Of a stretch of 64,000 bases of DNA, positions 23,312 to 35,197 are shown one piece after another; position 1 is the first letter of the stretch; the number at the start of each line of letters is the position of its first letter. Both the position numbers and the translations under genes were made by a program. This DNA comes from Isoetes taiwanensis. Taxonomy: Eukaryota; Streptophyta; Lycopodiopsida; Isoetales; Isoetaceae. The notes below the pieces were generated by a model, which was given only the letters and a program-made list of their open reading frames with translations, was not told where the DNA came from and did not search any database. The DNA is taken from the NCBI GenBank assembly GCA_021234155.1, contig JAJEKV010000004.1, forward strand, positions 10,416,109-10,480,108, written 5' to 3'.

Positions 23312-24974
23312 AGGCGCAATCAATTGCAAGGGGTCCAGAGGTCTATGAATGAAGAAATTATCAGGTGGGGTTTTGCTATTGATCAATTGAGATGCTATGA
23401 GTTGCCATGATTAGTCTGTACATGCTTTTTGCATACGAATATTTATGAATTTGTTGGAGGCTCATAAGGCTACGGAAGATAAGTGAGTAGAAACATATCT
23501 AGAAGGACTGATTCAGAGGCAAGAAGATCTGAAAATGCTTGGGAAGTGCCAATGTGGGCTTGAATCAACATATTTGGCATGTCTTGAATCTTCTTTGTTG
23601 GACATCTACAAGTTTAGAACTAAACGGTCATGTTTCATTTTCTGTTGTTTATATGTATTTACTTTTCTCTATGTTGCTTTGGTTTAGTATTGGTTGCTAT
23701 TCTAAGGAGTTAATTAAGAAATAAACCTTTTGGATGGGGCTCAGTTGCCTTATATGTGGATGGAACCAGTGAAGACTGCCACAGATTGCTCAGAATAGTC
23801 ACAAGAATAGTAACAGTAAGAAAATCTATTATTACTTTGAATGATTGTAATCTAATTGAATTAGTATGAAATGTAAAGGTTGATAACTTTAAAATGGTAA
23901 AGAACCTGACAGATTGACCTATGAGATGGTTCTTAAGTAGATCCTCCTTGATAGAAGTAAAGGAGAATGTGAGCATCTGGGTAGCTAATCGGTGAGTTGA
24001 GCATGAAGCTCAAGAATTGTGCCATCTGTGTTGTTTTGGCTCCTAAAGGTGGAGCTATGGTTCAGGATAATGTGGCAAGGATTACATGCAGTTGCGATCA
24101 TCATGTTACTGGGTTTTGAGATTTTTCGTTAGTTATGGAAGTAGGCTTTTAATAAAATGTATTAAAACCATAGCTCATGATTGAATTATAGCTATTGAGA
24201 TGGAACTTTGAAGGTAAGGCATGATCTGGGATTGAATAGTTTGGCCAAGAGAGTTATCCGAAGCTTATGGGGGCACTTCTAGTAGCAGCATCGAATGATA
24301 GGGCACTTCTAGTAGCAGCATCTCTAAGGGTCAAAACAGGTCGAGCATCGTAATCTTAGCCTGTGAGCTTGTGAGTGGCCTGTGTGCTTCAAAATAGGGT
24401 CGAGATAGGAAATGTGAAGATTTCGAGTGAGCTTGTGAGTGGTCTCTGTGCTTCAAAATAGGATTGAAAGATCAGAACTGCCGAAAATAAATTAAAATCT
24501 TGTAGTTTTCCACATAATGATGACCCCGCCAAGCCTTGCTAATGCAATCTCCACAAATCGAGAAATGGCTCCAAATCTCTATAGGGAAATGGTTCGGGAA
24601 TCTCCATAGGGAATTGTGGTAGATTTGGAATTCTCGTTTGGGAAAAGAGAGCCTGTTAAAATAAGACATGTGGCCACCAAAGGTAATTTGCCATGCCACA
24701 TAGGTATGGATTAGAAACTCTAATATATGTCTATGCTTGAGTCCTTTTCTTTGGCACTAACTCGTCGTCCTTGACCTCGACTTGGAGTTTAGTACTACTC
24801 CTCGGCCTTGGCCTCGGCCTCGACTTGGAGGTATGCACACCCATGCATGCACACATACATTATTTTTGCCACTTTTTGCTCATGGAGATATAATAGGCGG
24901 TCCCTTTTCTTTTGCAGTAATTCCTCGGTCTTGGCCTTGACTTGGAGTTTGGCACTAATTCCTCAACCCATGAT
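23312..24974. other. Unique sequence right of the duplication, no gene supported
   Basis: Begins with a possible exon continuation (GGCGCAATCAATTGCAAGGG) after the CTGCAG of the duplicated block. Two small direct repeats occur: GGGCACTTCTAGTAGCAGCA at 24,270 and 24,302, and a ~35-bp unit around GTGAGCTTGTGAGTGG at 24,363 and 24,427. Open frames are short and carry no domain. Confidence 0.45.
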
Positions 24975-25810
24975 GAGCTGACTGAGATACATCTATGAGG
25001 AGCTTACTGACACCTACTATGAATTCCAAAGTATCACCCATGAGGACCTTTACCACACCTACTACCAATTCTAAAGTATCATACACGAGGAGCTTACTCA
25101 TATGTACAGCTGTCAAATCCAAAGTATCACACATGAGGGGCTGGCTCAGATCTACTACCAATTTCAAAGTATCACCCATGTGAATCTTACACACACCTAC
25201 TACCAATTCCCATGTATCACCCATTAGAACACCTAGTACCAATTTCAAAGTATCACCCATGAGAAGTTGACTCACACCTATTATCAATTCCTGCCAATTC
25301 CAAAGTATCACGCATGAGGAGCTGACTCATACTTACTACCAATTTCAAAGAATCATCCATTTGGAGCTTACACACTCCTATTACCAAACACCTATTATAA
25401 AATTCATAGTATCACCCATTAGGAGCTTACTCACATCTATTATCAATTCCGAAATATTACGACTCACACCTACTACCAATTCCACAGTATCACAATCACC
25501 CATGTGGCTCAACATCAATATCCATGTTACTCAACATCCATTTGCCAATCTATGTGAAGCTTACTGCCACCTAATGCCAATTCTAAAGTGTCGCCTATTG
25601 GGGAGCTTACTCACACCTACTACAATTTCCAAAGTATCACCTATGAAGAGCCTAGTCATACCTACTACCATATATGCCAATCAATGCATGTTACTCAACA
25701 CGTATATGTTCATACCCATATTACTCAATATTACTACCGCCTACTACCAATTCCAAAGCATCCCCATGAGGAGCTTACACACCCACTACTATTTTCAAAG
25801 TGTCGCCTAT
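24975..25810 (+). repeat. 45-bp minisatellite
   Basis: At least a dozen degenerate units with a basic period of 45 bp. The core words are GAGGAGCTTACTCACACC, TACTACCAATTCC and AAAGTATCACCCATGAG. Some units are truncated or expanded, and a run at 25,500-25,560 departs from the period. Because 45 is divisible by three the array stays open in frame for stretches on both strands (for example RSLLTPTMNSKVSPM units), which is a by-product of the period. No sign of a gene was found around it. Confidence 0.85.
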
Positions 25811-26014
25811 TTTGAAAACTTTCCATTCTTGGACTGAGGTGCTTACTCATGAGCATCTGAAACATTCTAGAATGTTCTATTTTGACTGTTTGCAAAGTTT
25901 CAAAGCTTGTGCTTATGTCTTTGTATCCAAGATTCCAGAGTATTTCCATGCATGCAGAGGAAGCCAGGGATCCCCACTTAGTCACGAGGACTAACCCCAG
26001 TGAGTGCATGTGCA

Positions 26015-26019
26015 GTGAA
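26015..26019. repeat. Target-site duplication GTGAA (left)
   Basis: GTGAA immediately precedes the 5' LTR and recurs immediately after the 3' LTR at 37,152-37,156, as expected for integrase-made 5-bp staggered cuts. Confidence 0.85.
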
Positions 26020-26594
26020 TGTTAGTCCTGTGCCTCCTGGTACAGGACTATTCATGCATACGTCAGACCAGGTCAAGCTCAAAGATCCTCAGTCAACCAC
26101 GGGTCAGACATCCAAGCCTCCCGAAGACTAAGCGAGCCACGCTTTGATCAAAGCCTTTGGCTCCCGTCCAAGCGCCCTTTCCAGACAAGTGACGATCCAC
26201 CGCGTCGGCGTCAGCGTGATTCTAGGCACTTCAAGAGGCACCGCCAACATTTTGCAAATCGGGCCTCCTTCCGTGAGTCCGGCACAGAGATCACCGGTCG
26301 AGTGTCTATATTGGGCCCAAGGCCATTGTACTATATATATGAGTAGAGTTAGCTCATAAGTTTTTAGATGAGTTTTGAGTCTTGTCTCCTTTCGGTTTTC
26401 TCTCTATTGCGAGAGCTCATGTATTTTCATCATTGATATCAAGGAAGCTTATCATCTTTCTTCCATTTGTTCTACATTCTCTTCTTTTCTTCTCTTTTCA
26501 GCCAAATCGCGTGACATAGTCCCGGATTCTCTGTTAGATCCACGGGTCCTCACGGAGGGTGTCTTCGAGAGTTCGAACCCGGACCCCAAAACCA
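26020..26594 (+). repeat. 5' LTR
   Basis: Matches 36,570-37,151 over its whole length with scattered differences and small indels, many of them CAG versus CGG. Starts TGTTAGTCCTGTGCC; the end is near CCAAAACCA, one or two bases uncertain. A TATA-like CTATATATAT is at 26,331-26,340. The sequence just downstream is not a standard initiator-Met primer binding site, and the primer was not identified. Confidence 0.92.
26331..26340 (+). promoter_or_regulatory. TATA-like element of the 5' LTR
   Basis: CTATATATAT inside the best conserved part of the LTR, repeated at about 36,883-36,893 in the 3' LTR. Transcription would be expected to begin some 30 bp downstream, marking the U3/R border. Inference from position and sequence. 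Confidence 0.55.
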
Positions 26595-26721
26595 TGCGTG
26601 CCGGGGTCCGATTTTCTCCTACTTTCTTACATGCGCCATATGCGTCCCGCAATTTCACGCCCGGAAGAACTCCTTTCTCGGGCGGCATCTCGCTTGGGCG
26701 CCATCAGCGTCGGAAGCCCCG

Positions 26722-28462
26722 TTGGCGCGACATGTATGGATCGCTTATGACATAGAGGGAGGCCATCTACGGTCTAGGGCTCGGTCGCGCCACCCACCCC
26801 CTCGTGTCGGTCTGCGTCCGGTTCCCGCCCCAAAGCGTGCAAACATTGCTCACAACCTCGGTCCCTCATCATTATCGGGGGGCCTTATCTGGCTCAACCT
26901 TCTCAACCGTACTTTCATACCCCCGAACATGCCTACATCCATCATTCTTCGGGCCATCGCCACTTCCTTCCAGAACCATCCTCTCCCGGGTACGGCTATC
27001 CACATGTCTCCGGCGCTTTGCCCGGAATATCCTTTTCCCTACGTTTCCCCACTTTGCTCTTCCTGTTTACAACCTTACGGATCTCAAAACCAATGCTCAG
27101 GCTGCGCCCGGTTTCTCAACCGATCACCCCTTCATCGAGTGGTCCGTCGGGGCACAATGCCAAATCCACCTCAACCTCAATATTCTCACTATCCTGATTT
27201 CGGTCCATTGGCACTTTCCCATCTACCTTTCGGACTAAACCGACTTATCCCACCTTTGGCAACACGAAGGCAAACCGTTAGACCCAAGTGCTCGAGGCCC
27301 ACATGGAAGAATTTGAGGCTCTAGCTGTCCTAAATGGGCACGCGCAACCTCAACTGAAATTTCACATCTTTTCCACCACCTGCTGCGGCTCTCTCCTCAT
27401 CAATAGCTCATGTCCAACAAAAGCCATTGGAAACAAGACTGGTCCGAAATGCGTGGCGCTTTTACGTCTCATTCACGGGACCACGGATGATGATCAACTT
27501 CATCTCAAGCAACTCAATGAACTTCAACAAGAGCCCACGAGTTGCGCCAGGGATTTTATGGATCGACTTCACATTACGCTTTCGGTAAGCTCAAGGAGTA
27601 CCCTACACGAGCAGATTTTGGTCTGGTTTCTCCAAGGACTTCCTCCCGCTATTCGACTCATGATGAATACTGCGTCCAAAAACTTTGGAGCGGGCTATCG
27701 ACTTTGTCAATCACTCCGTCAATGTTTCCTCCTCAGGGCGTGGCTCTTCAAGAGCTCCCGTTCATTCCACCGTCATGGTTCCACAAGCGAACATTTCAGC
27801 CTCAACACGCGCTAATCCGCAGTAGATCAAATGCGGTGCCATATTTGCAAATATCAAGGCCATTTGGCCAATGAGTGCAACTCCACCAATGGCCCGCCTC
27901 ATTGCAAGCGATGCAACATGTGCAATCATGCCACGGAAGAGTGCACTCGCGCACTCATCCCACACCGTTCGCAACAAAATGGTTTATCAAGTACAAACCA
28001 CACCTCGGTCCCAACGCACTATCGTGACCACCTCTTGAGGTGCAGCCCACGCAACTCTATCGACAGCGGGGACCAACCACGGGGATCCAACCAACGCCCC
28101 TCCTTTTGATCCTTCTAAAGCTCGGTGCTATCAGCGTCAAGAATGGGGTCATACCACCACGGCGTGCCCTCAACTTCCACAAGTTCAGGTCCGCTTTCGG
28201 CACAAATCGGACCACATCGGTCCGCCTCACGGCTTACCAACTCGGCTTGCTAATGGCAAACAAGGCCCGCGACCAGTTCTCAAGAAGCCCCAAGAGCCTC
28301 GGCAATCACGCTATCAACCAGCTCCAACCAAATCAACCTCAATTTGGATCAACAAGCCCAAGAGGAAATTTTCGGGCACTTAACCCTCCCGATCCGGTAG
28401 TCAAATTGGGTTGGTCTAGTTTCACGCCGGACCAAGGCATCACGTCCCTTGACTATTATTGA
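26722..28462 (+). pseudogene. gag: gag polyprotein (capsid region)
   Basis: A proline-rich N-terminal open frame (26722-27324) is followed by a frame (27288-27815) containing LKQLNELQQEPTSCARDFMD, then QILVWFLQGLPPAIRLMM. This matches the retrotransposon gag pattern in which a short 'L..L.Q....V..Y...F' block leads to 'FL.GL.P.I'. Gag forms the particle that packages element RNA. The zinc knuckles follow in another frame (27,831 onward). At least two frame changes separate the parts, and no single start can be chosen; the ATG at 26722 is the first in a long frame. Confidence 0.7.
27831..28200 (+). pseudogene. gag: gag nucleocapsid zinc knuckles
   Basis: The frame starting at 27831 reads CHICKYQGHLANEC and then CKRCNMCNHATEEC, two CX2CX4HX4C knuckles 11 residues apart. 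Further on (near 28,118), in another frame, CYQRQEWGHTTTAC looks like a third knuckle with its second cysteine replaced. These knuckles bind element RNA. Two or three knuckles in one Gag is within the range for plant gypsy elements. Confidence 0.85.
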
Positions 28463-28483
28463 GGAAGGACCGCAACCCCGCCT

Positions 28484-29277
28484 TTGCGGTTGACACCCTT
28501 CCTCATGAGGGCGAAAAAAAAGGTTCACTTTGCCCCCGACTTAGAAAAGCTCATGCCAAATGTCATGCCCAAAGTTCGCCAAAGCATTTTGAATCTCATG
28601 CAAGCAGCTGAAGGCCGCACATTGGCAAATGTTCATGCCACCACTCGAGCTCAACAAAGACACGATCCACCTTCAACATCTCAACCTCCACGCTCTCAGA
28701 CATATCCCAATATTGCAGCCGAGGTTGACTTACTCAAAAAGTTCTTTGCTTCCCTGCCACGCACTCCCGCACCAGTGGAACCAGCAGATCCTTTTTCTCA
28801 TGTACCTCTCGAACTCCAAGAGGAGCTTGCCAAGATCAAAATTCCTTTAAGCTTGGCAACCATTTTAAAACTCTGTCCTGCTCTCAAGGACCAGTTACCA
28901 CTCCCAACCTGTTTTAGTTGGTTGCGTGGCTACCTCTACCCCACGGTCCATGCAAGCGGTGGGAAATCAGCAAGTCAACCATGTTCAAATCGATGGAGGT
29001 AGTGCGATCAATCTCATCACGGACAAACTCCGCAAACAAATGGGCATCACACAACTCTTTCGTGCCCCATATGACATCAAATTGGCTAATGGCCATATCA
29101 CGAGACCTCAAGGCGTCACACCTATTCTACACATCAACATTGGTGATCTCCGCTTTCCCATGGAATTTGGAGTTTGGAAAGGCTGGTGAAGATCCGGTGA
29201 CTATGAAATCTTTGGTGGGGAGACCCTTTCTCCGCCCGGGCAAAGAGTATCCATTCTTGGGCCCACGGACCGGTTAG
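28484..29277 (+). pseudogene. Retropepsin-like aspartic protease region
   Basis: The open frame 28926-29189 reads VNHVQIDGGSAINLITDKL, then YDIKLANGHITRPQGVTPIL. DGGS stands where retropepsins have D(S/T)G(A/S), followed by the usual hydrophobic strand and a second hydrophobic block. The upstream frame (28484-29002) is a linker with no domain. The protease would cut the Gag-Pol polyprotein. DGG in place of D(S/T)G is a recognised variant in plant gypsy elements. The frame is not joined to gag or RT. Confidence 0.72.
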
Positions 29278-30004
29278 TCATCACAGATGGTCATCTCAAT
29301 GCCACAATGGACTTGCAAACAGGTAGGATCATTTCCGTTGACAATGCGGAACCCTCTCTCTCCACCGATTACGAAGGCGCTCGAGAATATTTATCAAGTT
29401 GAGGCTACCCCTGGCGCGTGCGCCTCTGTCATCCTACCCCGAATATCTGATCCTTGGGGAGAAATGACTCTTGATCGGGACAAGCCGTGGCTGCCTTGCT
29501 TGACCCCTACGGCTCCTTGCAATCGAATCCAACGCGTTGATCACTTTTCGAATCACGGACACTCCGGCAACTCTGGCGATGTACACGCCGTCATGAAGCA
29601 ACCACCGCTAGATGACACCGAGCAACCTCTTTTTTTTACCACGCCAAAGTGCCCGCGATCGGTTATGCTCCAACCTCCTGCGCACACATTGTCGGGATAT
29701 CGAAGTCATACCCCATATTCGGACTCTGCGGTCGAAATTGTGGATGTTGGCAACAATCAACTCGTCGCGTATTCTTTGCAAACCTTAGGCTCCTTATCGT
29801 AGCGGGGCCGTCCAATTTGTTCAAAAATTCAAACACATTTTCGCACGGAGTTACAAAGATCTGCGGGGAATCAACAAAAGCTTGGGGGAACTCACCATTC
29901 CTACCAAATCGATGCGACCGATTGTAGCAGCGGCGATGCAGGCTCAACCCTAATTACCGTGATCGGCGTCAAGGCGGAAATTGACAAACTCCTTGCTGCC
30001 GGGG

Positions 30005-30570
30005 TTTGATCTATGAGGTCAAACATTCGAATGGGTGAGCCCTATCGTCATTGCCCTTAAGCACAATGGTAAGATCGGCGTGCGTGTAGACTATCGGAAA
30101 CTCAATGGAGCCCGCGGGCGTGATCATTTTCCACTTCCCTTCAGACCAAGTGCCGGAAGAAGTGGTGGACATGAGATGTACTCCTTTATGGATGGTTTCT
30201 CGGCTACAATCAGATCTCCATCAAAGAATCTGATCAACTCAAGACCACTTTCACCACCGGTAAGAGGCACTTTTTGCCTACAAGGTGGTTCCTTTTGGAT
30301 TATCCAACTTCGCCTTCAACATTTCAGCGCATCATGCTCTCTCCGTTTTTCATGATTTCATGAAGGAAAATCCCTTCTTGCAAATTTTTCAAGATGACTT
30401 CTCGCCTCTACGGTTCCATGGCTGACCATTTGGATAAATTGGAACTTCGTCTTTTTGAAATGTGATGAGTCAGGCATTAGTCTCAATCGAGAAATGCACC
30501 TTTTGCGTCACTACGGTGTTCTCGTTAGGCCATGTTGTCGACCAAAGCGGGGAATCACCACCGATCCCGC
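30005..30570 (+). pseudogene. pol: Reverse transcriptase domain
   Basis: The frame 30035-30355 begins MSPIVIALKHNGKIGVRVDY, then RKLN and DHFPLPF, the standard start of a gypsy RT, followed by EMYSFMDGFS. Later motifs are in other frames: VVPFGLSNFAF, HDFMKENPFLQIFQDDFSP (active site FQDDF near 30,393), and KCTFCVTTVFSLGHVVDQSG in 30,488-30,560, the 'EKC.F....V..LGH.VS..G' block. The enzyme copies element RNA into DNA. At least three frame shifts occur between the finger and thumb regions, so the enzyme is dead as read. Confidence 0.9.
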
Positions 30571-30759
30571 CAAAATCGGTTATTGTGCTAAAAGCTCAAG
30601 CACCAGCCAATATCAAAAGAGACACGCTCTTTCCTAGGAAAGGTCAATTATTACTCCACCTTCATACCGGATCGGCAGCCATTGCAGATCCCATTCATAA
30701 ACTCACGGTGGCGAATCCACGGGCTTGGAAATTCCGGAAGGCGCTTTCCAACGGTGAAG

Positions 30760-31200
30760 CTTTTGCTTACTCGAGCACCGGGTACTTGTTCCTCCTCAAT
30801 GGGACAAGCCCTTTCACGTTCATGTCGATGTCGGCGTTTGCTATTGGAGCTGTTCTTTCTCAAGAATATGATCGCGACACCGATAAACCAAATCGCTATG
30901 CCGCCGAAAACTCAATTCTGGCGGCGCAACTATTACGCCCGCGGGCGTGAAGCTTTGGGTCTCATTTTACGTGTCCAACGCTTCCGTCATTACCTTTGGG
31001 CAGTCAAATCAAGTTCTTTGTGGACCACCAAGCACTTCTCTATTTGATCAACAAATCCCGCCCGCGGTCGCATTGCTCGTTGGGTCCTTCTTCTCCAAGA
31101 ATTTGCTCCTTTTGAAATCGTTCATAAAGGTGGCAAATCTCATGTTGTTCGGATTATCTTTCGCATCCCGCGGATGATCATAGAAAGGAGTCTCGGGCGC
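30760..31200 (+). pseudogene. pol: RNase H domain
   Basis: FAIGAVLSQEYDRDTDKP (about 30,836-30,890) is the 'AIGAVLSQ' block, and the preceding bases in another frame encode the aspartate-bearing strand (FHVHVDV). Then come a glutamate-region frame (REALGLILRVQRFRHYLWAV, near 30,945) and FKFF-like, DHQALLYLINKS-like and FEIVHKGG-like segments to about 31,150. It degrades the RNA strand during reverse transcription and sits between RT and integrase as usual for Ty3/gypsy. Several frame breaks. Confidence 0.85.
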
Positions 31201-31429
31201 CTTTCACGATGCTCAACTTTTTTTTAGTCGCGGCAACACCACATTGGTTCCATGATTTTCAGCAAGTACCTCCTCACAGGTGCTCTTCCACCCAGAAGAT
31301 GAGGCCGCTCTCTCCTGCCAAGCGACAATCCCGTCGCCATCAATTTCTCCGAGAGGTCCGTGACTACACCATGGTTGCTTGGGACATCTCTACAAAAAGG
31401 TAAGGACACCATCCAACCCGTATTTGTGT

Positions 31430-32535
31430 TCTCCCTCATGAAGTTCGGACATTGTTCGAGAAGCTCATCAAGGGCTCGGTGGTGGTCATTTTCATGGTGA
31501 CACCGCGCACGCAAAAAATTCTTCTTGCCGGGTATTATTGGCCCACGCTCTTCAAAGATGCTCACGCCCACGCCCGCACGTGTGACGCTTGCCAGCGGGT
31601 GGGACGCCCCACGGCCCGTGACGCTCTTCCCTTGACGCCGGTCGCCACGCCACTTCCCTTCGGCCAAATGGGGAATGGACTTTGTGGGACCTATAGACCC
31701 CCGGTGGCGGCACACTCGCGTCGTGCGATACATCCCTGGTCCTCACCGACTCACGCCACCAAATGGGCGGAAGCTTGTGCACTTCCAGACAACACTGCTG
31801 CAAGCACAGCCAGAGTCCTCTATCAACAAATCATCACGCGATTCGGCTGCCCCACGGAGCTGGTCAGTGATCGTGGTGTTCATTTCATCAATCATACTAT
31901 CAAAGAGCTGACGGATTATCTCTTGATACATCATCACAAGAGCACAGCTTTCTATCCTCAAGGCAATGGGTTGGCCGAAAGCACCAACAATTCTCTGGTA
32001 TCCATTCTCAAGAAAATTTGTGACGCTTCCCGCACTCAGATTGGCAGACAAAACTTCCTACAGTTCTTTGGGCCTACAATACTTGTTTCAAGATTGCTAC
32101 GGGTCACACTCCTTTTAAATTGGTTTATGGTCAGGAAGCTCTCATGCCCTTTGAATTCATTCTTCCAACACTCCGGTTTCAACAAGCTCACGCTCATAAT
32201 CCACCCGGTGCTCTCAAAGAACGGGTCTATCAATTAGAACAGTTGGATGAACTTCGAGGATGCTTATATTCGTGTTCTTCATGGACAACAGGTTGCAAAA
32301 ATCTTTACATGACAAGCGTTTGAAGACAAAAACATTCAAACAAGGAGATTTGGTTCTTCTTTATGATTCCGTGTACAAAAATTTTAGGGGTAAACTCAAG
32401 TTTCGTTGGCTTGGCCCTTATCAAATTGTTCAAGTGGTTAGACCAAGTGTTTTCCAACTCGCTGAATTAGATGGCACTCCATTACCTACATTAGTTAATG
32501 GTTTTCGCGTCTCAAAGCATTTCAGCACCACGTAA
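31430..32535 (+). pseudogene. pol: Integrase with zinc-binding, DDE core and GPY module
   Basis: The zinc-binding region shows GGHFHGD (31,469 onward, one frame) and YYWPTLFKDAHAHARTCDAC in the 31452-32237 frame. The core shows MDFVGPID (31,675), LVSDRGVHFINH with the second aspartate (31,860), and NGLAESTNNSL with the glutamate (31,966). The C-terminal part (32260-32535) reads LKTKTFKQGDLVLLYD and GKLKFRWLGPYQIVQV, the GPY/F module, and ends VSKHFSTT with TAA at 32,533-32,535. The 261-codon frame is the longest in the element. No chromodomain follows, which argues against a chromovirus. Confidence 0.92.
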
Positions 32536-33547
32536 AGTGAACATCCCAACACGAGAGCAGTTCGAGAATCAAACACCACGAAAGTGACTAGAAAGCGGTG
32601 AGATTATATTATAGTGGCAAAATTTTTACAAAATGTGGGCGCTGCAGCCCGGCTATTTCGCTATGGGCTTTGCCCCCTATATACAAAACGGGCTCGAGCC
32701 CTATCTACTAAGTCCTAAGAGGAAAAACCCTCTACTCAGGGTTGGAAGAGGTGATGATGGAAGGAGATGGTAGAGGTTACGCTTTCGAGGATCCCAGCGA
32801 AGGTCGCGGGGAACCACCTCCATCCCGTTGGTCTTCAGTGGGATGTTCAGCCATCCCGGCACACCAACCGTCCATGCGAATGCCCCGCGGTTGTGGCAGC
32901 GCCGAGAGATCCGAGCAGTTCATCTTACAAGTAATCCACTCCGGCGGTTCGCCGGCATGGTGCAATCTTCGTTCAAACCAAAGAAGCAGCCATCGCGCCG
33001 CCATCGGATGCCTTCGTTTTCTCGGTTCGTCTTCTTATATAGCCAAGCGAGGACCTCCTTGTCGGCGTGGACCAATCACACAAATCGCCAGCGTGGTTGC
33101 AATGCAAATTTGTTTCTAAAAGGAGAATCTGTTCTCCGCCGCATATCTAGCCATGGTACCTTCTGACACATTCCTTTTAATGATATCCCACTTCGAGTTG
33201 CCAGCATTGAATGCCATTCCTTCTTTTCACGCCCGTCGAACATTAATGGGTGTCCTTTGCCATCTGTCACATCCGATCTTTCTTTCACGTCTCATCCTCA
33301 CCGTCCATTGTTTCTCCCTTACGTTTTTGGGGACTTAGCCAAATTTTTGCCTCTCAATCCCCTTCTTCGCATCTCTTGCCACCTGGCATCATCAACGGTT
33401 CCTGTTTCGCACTCTTCATACCTCTTCACCTCGGTTTATGCGCCCTAAAACCAACCTTTTAGTTTCCTCTGCGCCTTCATCCTCTCCGTGCTTTCGACTT
33501 TTCGTCTTCCGCCTTTGGCATCTCTCTTCGTTCTGCAAATCATTCTC
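32536..33547. other. Spacer between pol and accessory genes
   Basis: About 1 kb inside the gypsy element without a recognised domain. Includes a TATA-like CCCCCTATATACAAAACG near 32,670-32,687. Open frames overlap in several frames and carry no motif. It could hold a promoter or splice acceptor for the downstream genes, but the sequence does not show which. Confidence 0.4.
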
Positions 33548-35140
33548 ATGGCTGCCCCAAGATTTTCTACACTTCAAGCTACTGCTCCCAAGGATCCGGC
33601 CCTTTTTGCCTCTGTATCCTTCTTGACACCAACTTTCCGCGAAGCCCTTGTTGGCCCCAATAAAGATGTCGCTGAACGACACCGGCTTTATGAATTTTCT
33701 CAAATGGAACTTCCGGCTCCAAAATCTGCCCGATTCTGCGGCAGTTCATCGCCAATATTGTTAACAGCCCGCAAGGGTACACCACTGTGGTCGATGGCAC
33801 CACTATTTCATTGACTCAACACTTGATTTCTGAGGTATTTCATATTCCCTTGCACACTCCTTGTGTATCATGGTCTGCTATACAGGATATTGATGTCACA
33901 GAGTTTGGTGCACCTGCTTATCACGCCAATGTCCATCGTCTGACCAATATCGACAAGCCTCATGAGACCTTTGTAAAATTTTTGTGGCGCAAATTCCTTG
34001 GGTATTCTATCAAGAACACCCATATCAATAAGCCTTTCTATAACCTGGTCCTTACTGCTACACACTCCACGCACCACATAGATTGGCCCCAAATGATGTT
34101 CTATCGTCTTCTCCAAGAAATGGACCGCCGCCGGTACCACTTCCATTCACGAAGTTTACGTGGGAGGGCACTTTCAAGCCCTCATCCGTCATTACTTCCC
34201 TCCCACAGCTTTGTATGTTTTCACACACTTTCAAGCCCTCATCCGTCATTACTTTCCACTCAGCGCTCCCTTCCAGTCAATCACCAAGTTGGCACATCAC
34301 GCCCATCTTCCCCTGGTCATGACCACGCGGTCCACACTCATGTCTTTGTCTCTTCCTCCGCTACACCATCCACTTCACACCATTTTTCACAAACCTCCCA
34401 AACCAGGCAAATGACCAATTCCACCACCACAACACCCTCGTGGGTTGTTGTATCGATATCGCTAGGATGCTCAAGGCTGCTCACTTAAGTTCTGAGGAAT
34501 CCCAAAGCGGCTCTTATGGCCGGGGTTCAACGGGCACTAGAGGCCCTCGATCGCGGTACACCAAGACCTTCAAGGCGCAAGCTGCCCAAGTTGCAACTTT
34601 GGAGGCCAAACTTCAAGACAAGCATGAAGCTCTCTTACAGGGCTCATGCGGATCTCAAGAGTACACAAGCTCAAGTCAGCCAACTCTTGAGATCAAGAGG
34701 GCTCGGCTCCAGTCGAAATTCAAACTCTATTGGAGCACAACAAGTCCAAAGCTGCTCTCACGAGTACCAAGGATGAAGATATTGCTAAACTCAATGCCTT
34801 GTACTCGGGCGTGTGAAAACTTCCGCGACTCAAGTTCAAAATCTTTCAGCCCGAGATGCTCAAGTTGCCTCCTTGGCGGCTCGGCTTTCTACACGGACCT
34901 CTCGGATCACCTCTCTTCACGATCAGCTTACGAGAGGTGCGAAACGAAAATACTTCGATGGCGGAGATTGCCGTGCTTCGTCTCAATACACCAGGAAATC
35001 TTCCTCCCAGGTCAATCCTTCGAAGCGGGTCCAGGACCGATCCACGCCTCCCTACTTGAAAAGGACAATAGGATCCGCGGATCTCGAACAACAACAGTGC
35101 AGCAAGCTATTGATCTGGCGATGAGGCTCAAACCAAACTT
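33548..35140 (+). pseudogene. Gypsy accessory gene A: globular domain plus coiled coil
   Basis: Starts at an ATG (33,548) encoding MAAPRFSTLQATAPKDPALF. After a frame change near 33,735 it continues as QGYTTVVDGTTISLTQHLIS and then EVFHIPLHTPCVSW (33,772-33,876), followed by ETFVKFLWRKFLGYSI and IDWPQMMFYRLLQEMDRR. This layout resembles the N-terminal domain often annotated as 'putative plant transposon protein' in plant retroelement ORFs. A serine/threonine/proline-rich linker (34,170-34,440) follows, then heptad-like coiled-coil stretches AQVATLEAKLQDKHEALL (34,588) and ARDAQVASLAARLSTRTSRI (34,850). A 34-bp phrase CACTTTCAAGCCCTCATC is duplicated at 34,168 and 34,225. Function unknown. It lies downstream of integrase and in the same sense, and has several frame breaks. 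Confidence 0.6.
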
Positions 35141-35197
35141 GGCCCGGACTTCAATTCTTCAGAATGCCGGTGGACTTCCCGGCTCCCTCCCGCTATC

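Noticed and set aside
23280-23320. Helitron 3' terminus (CTAG at the duplication end)
   Set aside because: Copy 2 reads GATCTAGG but copy 1 reads GATCTTTG, and no GC-rich hairpin precedes it in either copy.
24955-25311. Minus-strand 118-codon open frame across the 45-bp repeat
   Set aside because: Openness results from the 45-bp period; residues repeat with the array and no domain is seen.
26144-26755. Several open frames of 60-126 codons on both strands in the 5' LTR region
   Set aside because: They overlap, lie within a non-coding LTR with a duplicate at 36,570-37,151, and have no domain.
31224-31803. Long minus-strand open frames in the integrase region
   Set aside because: They are antisense shadows of the integrase, whose plus-strand motifs are unambiguous.
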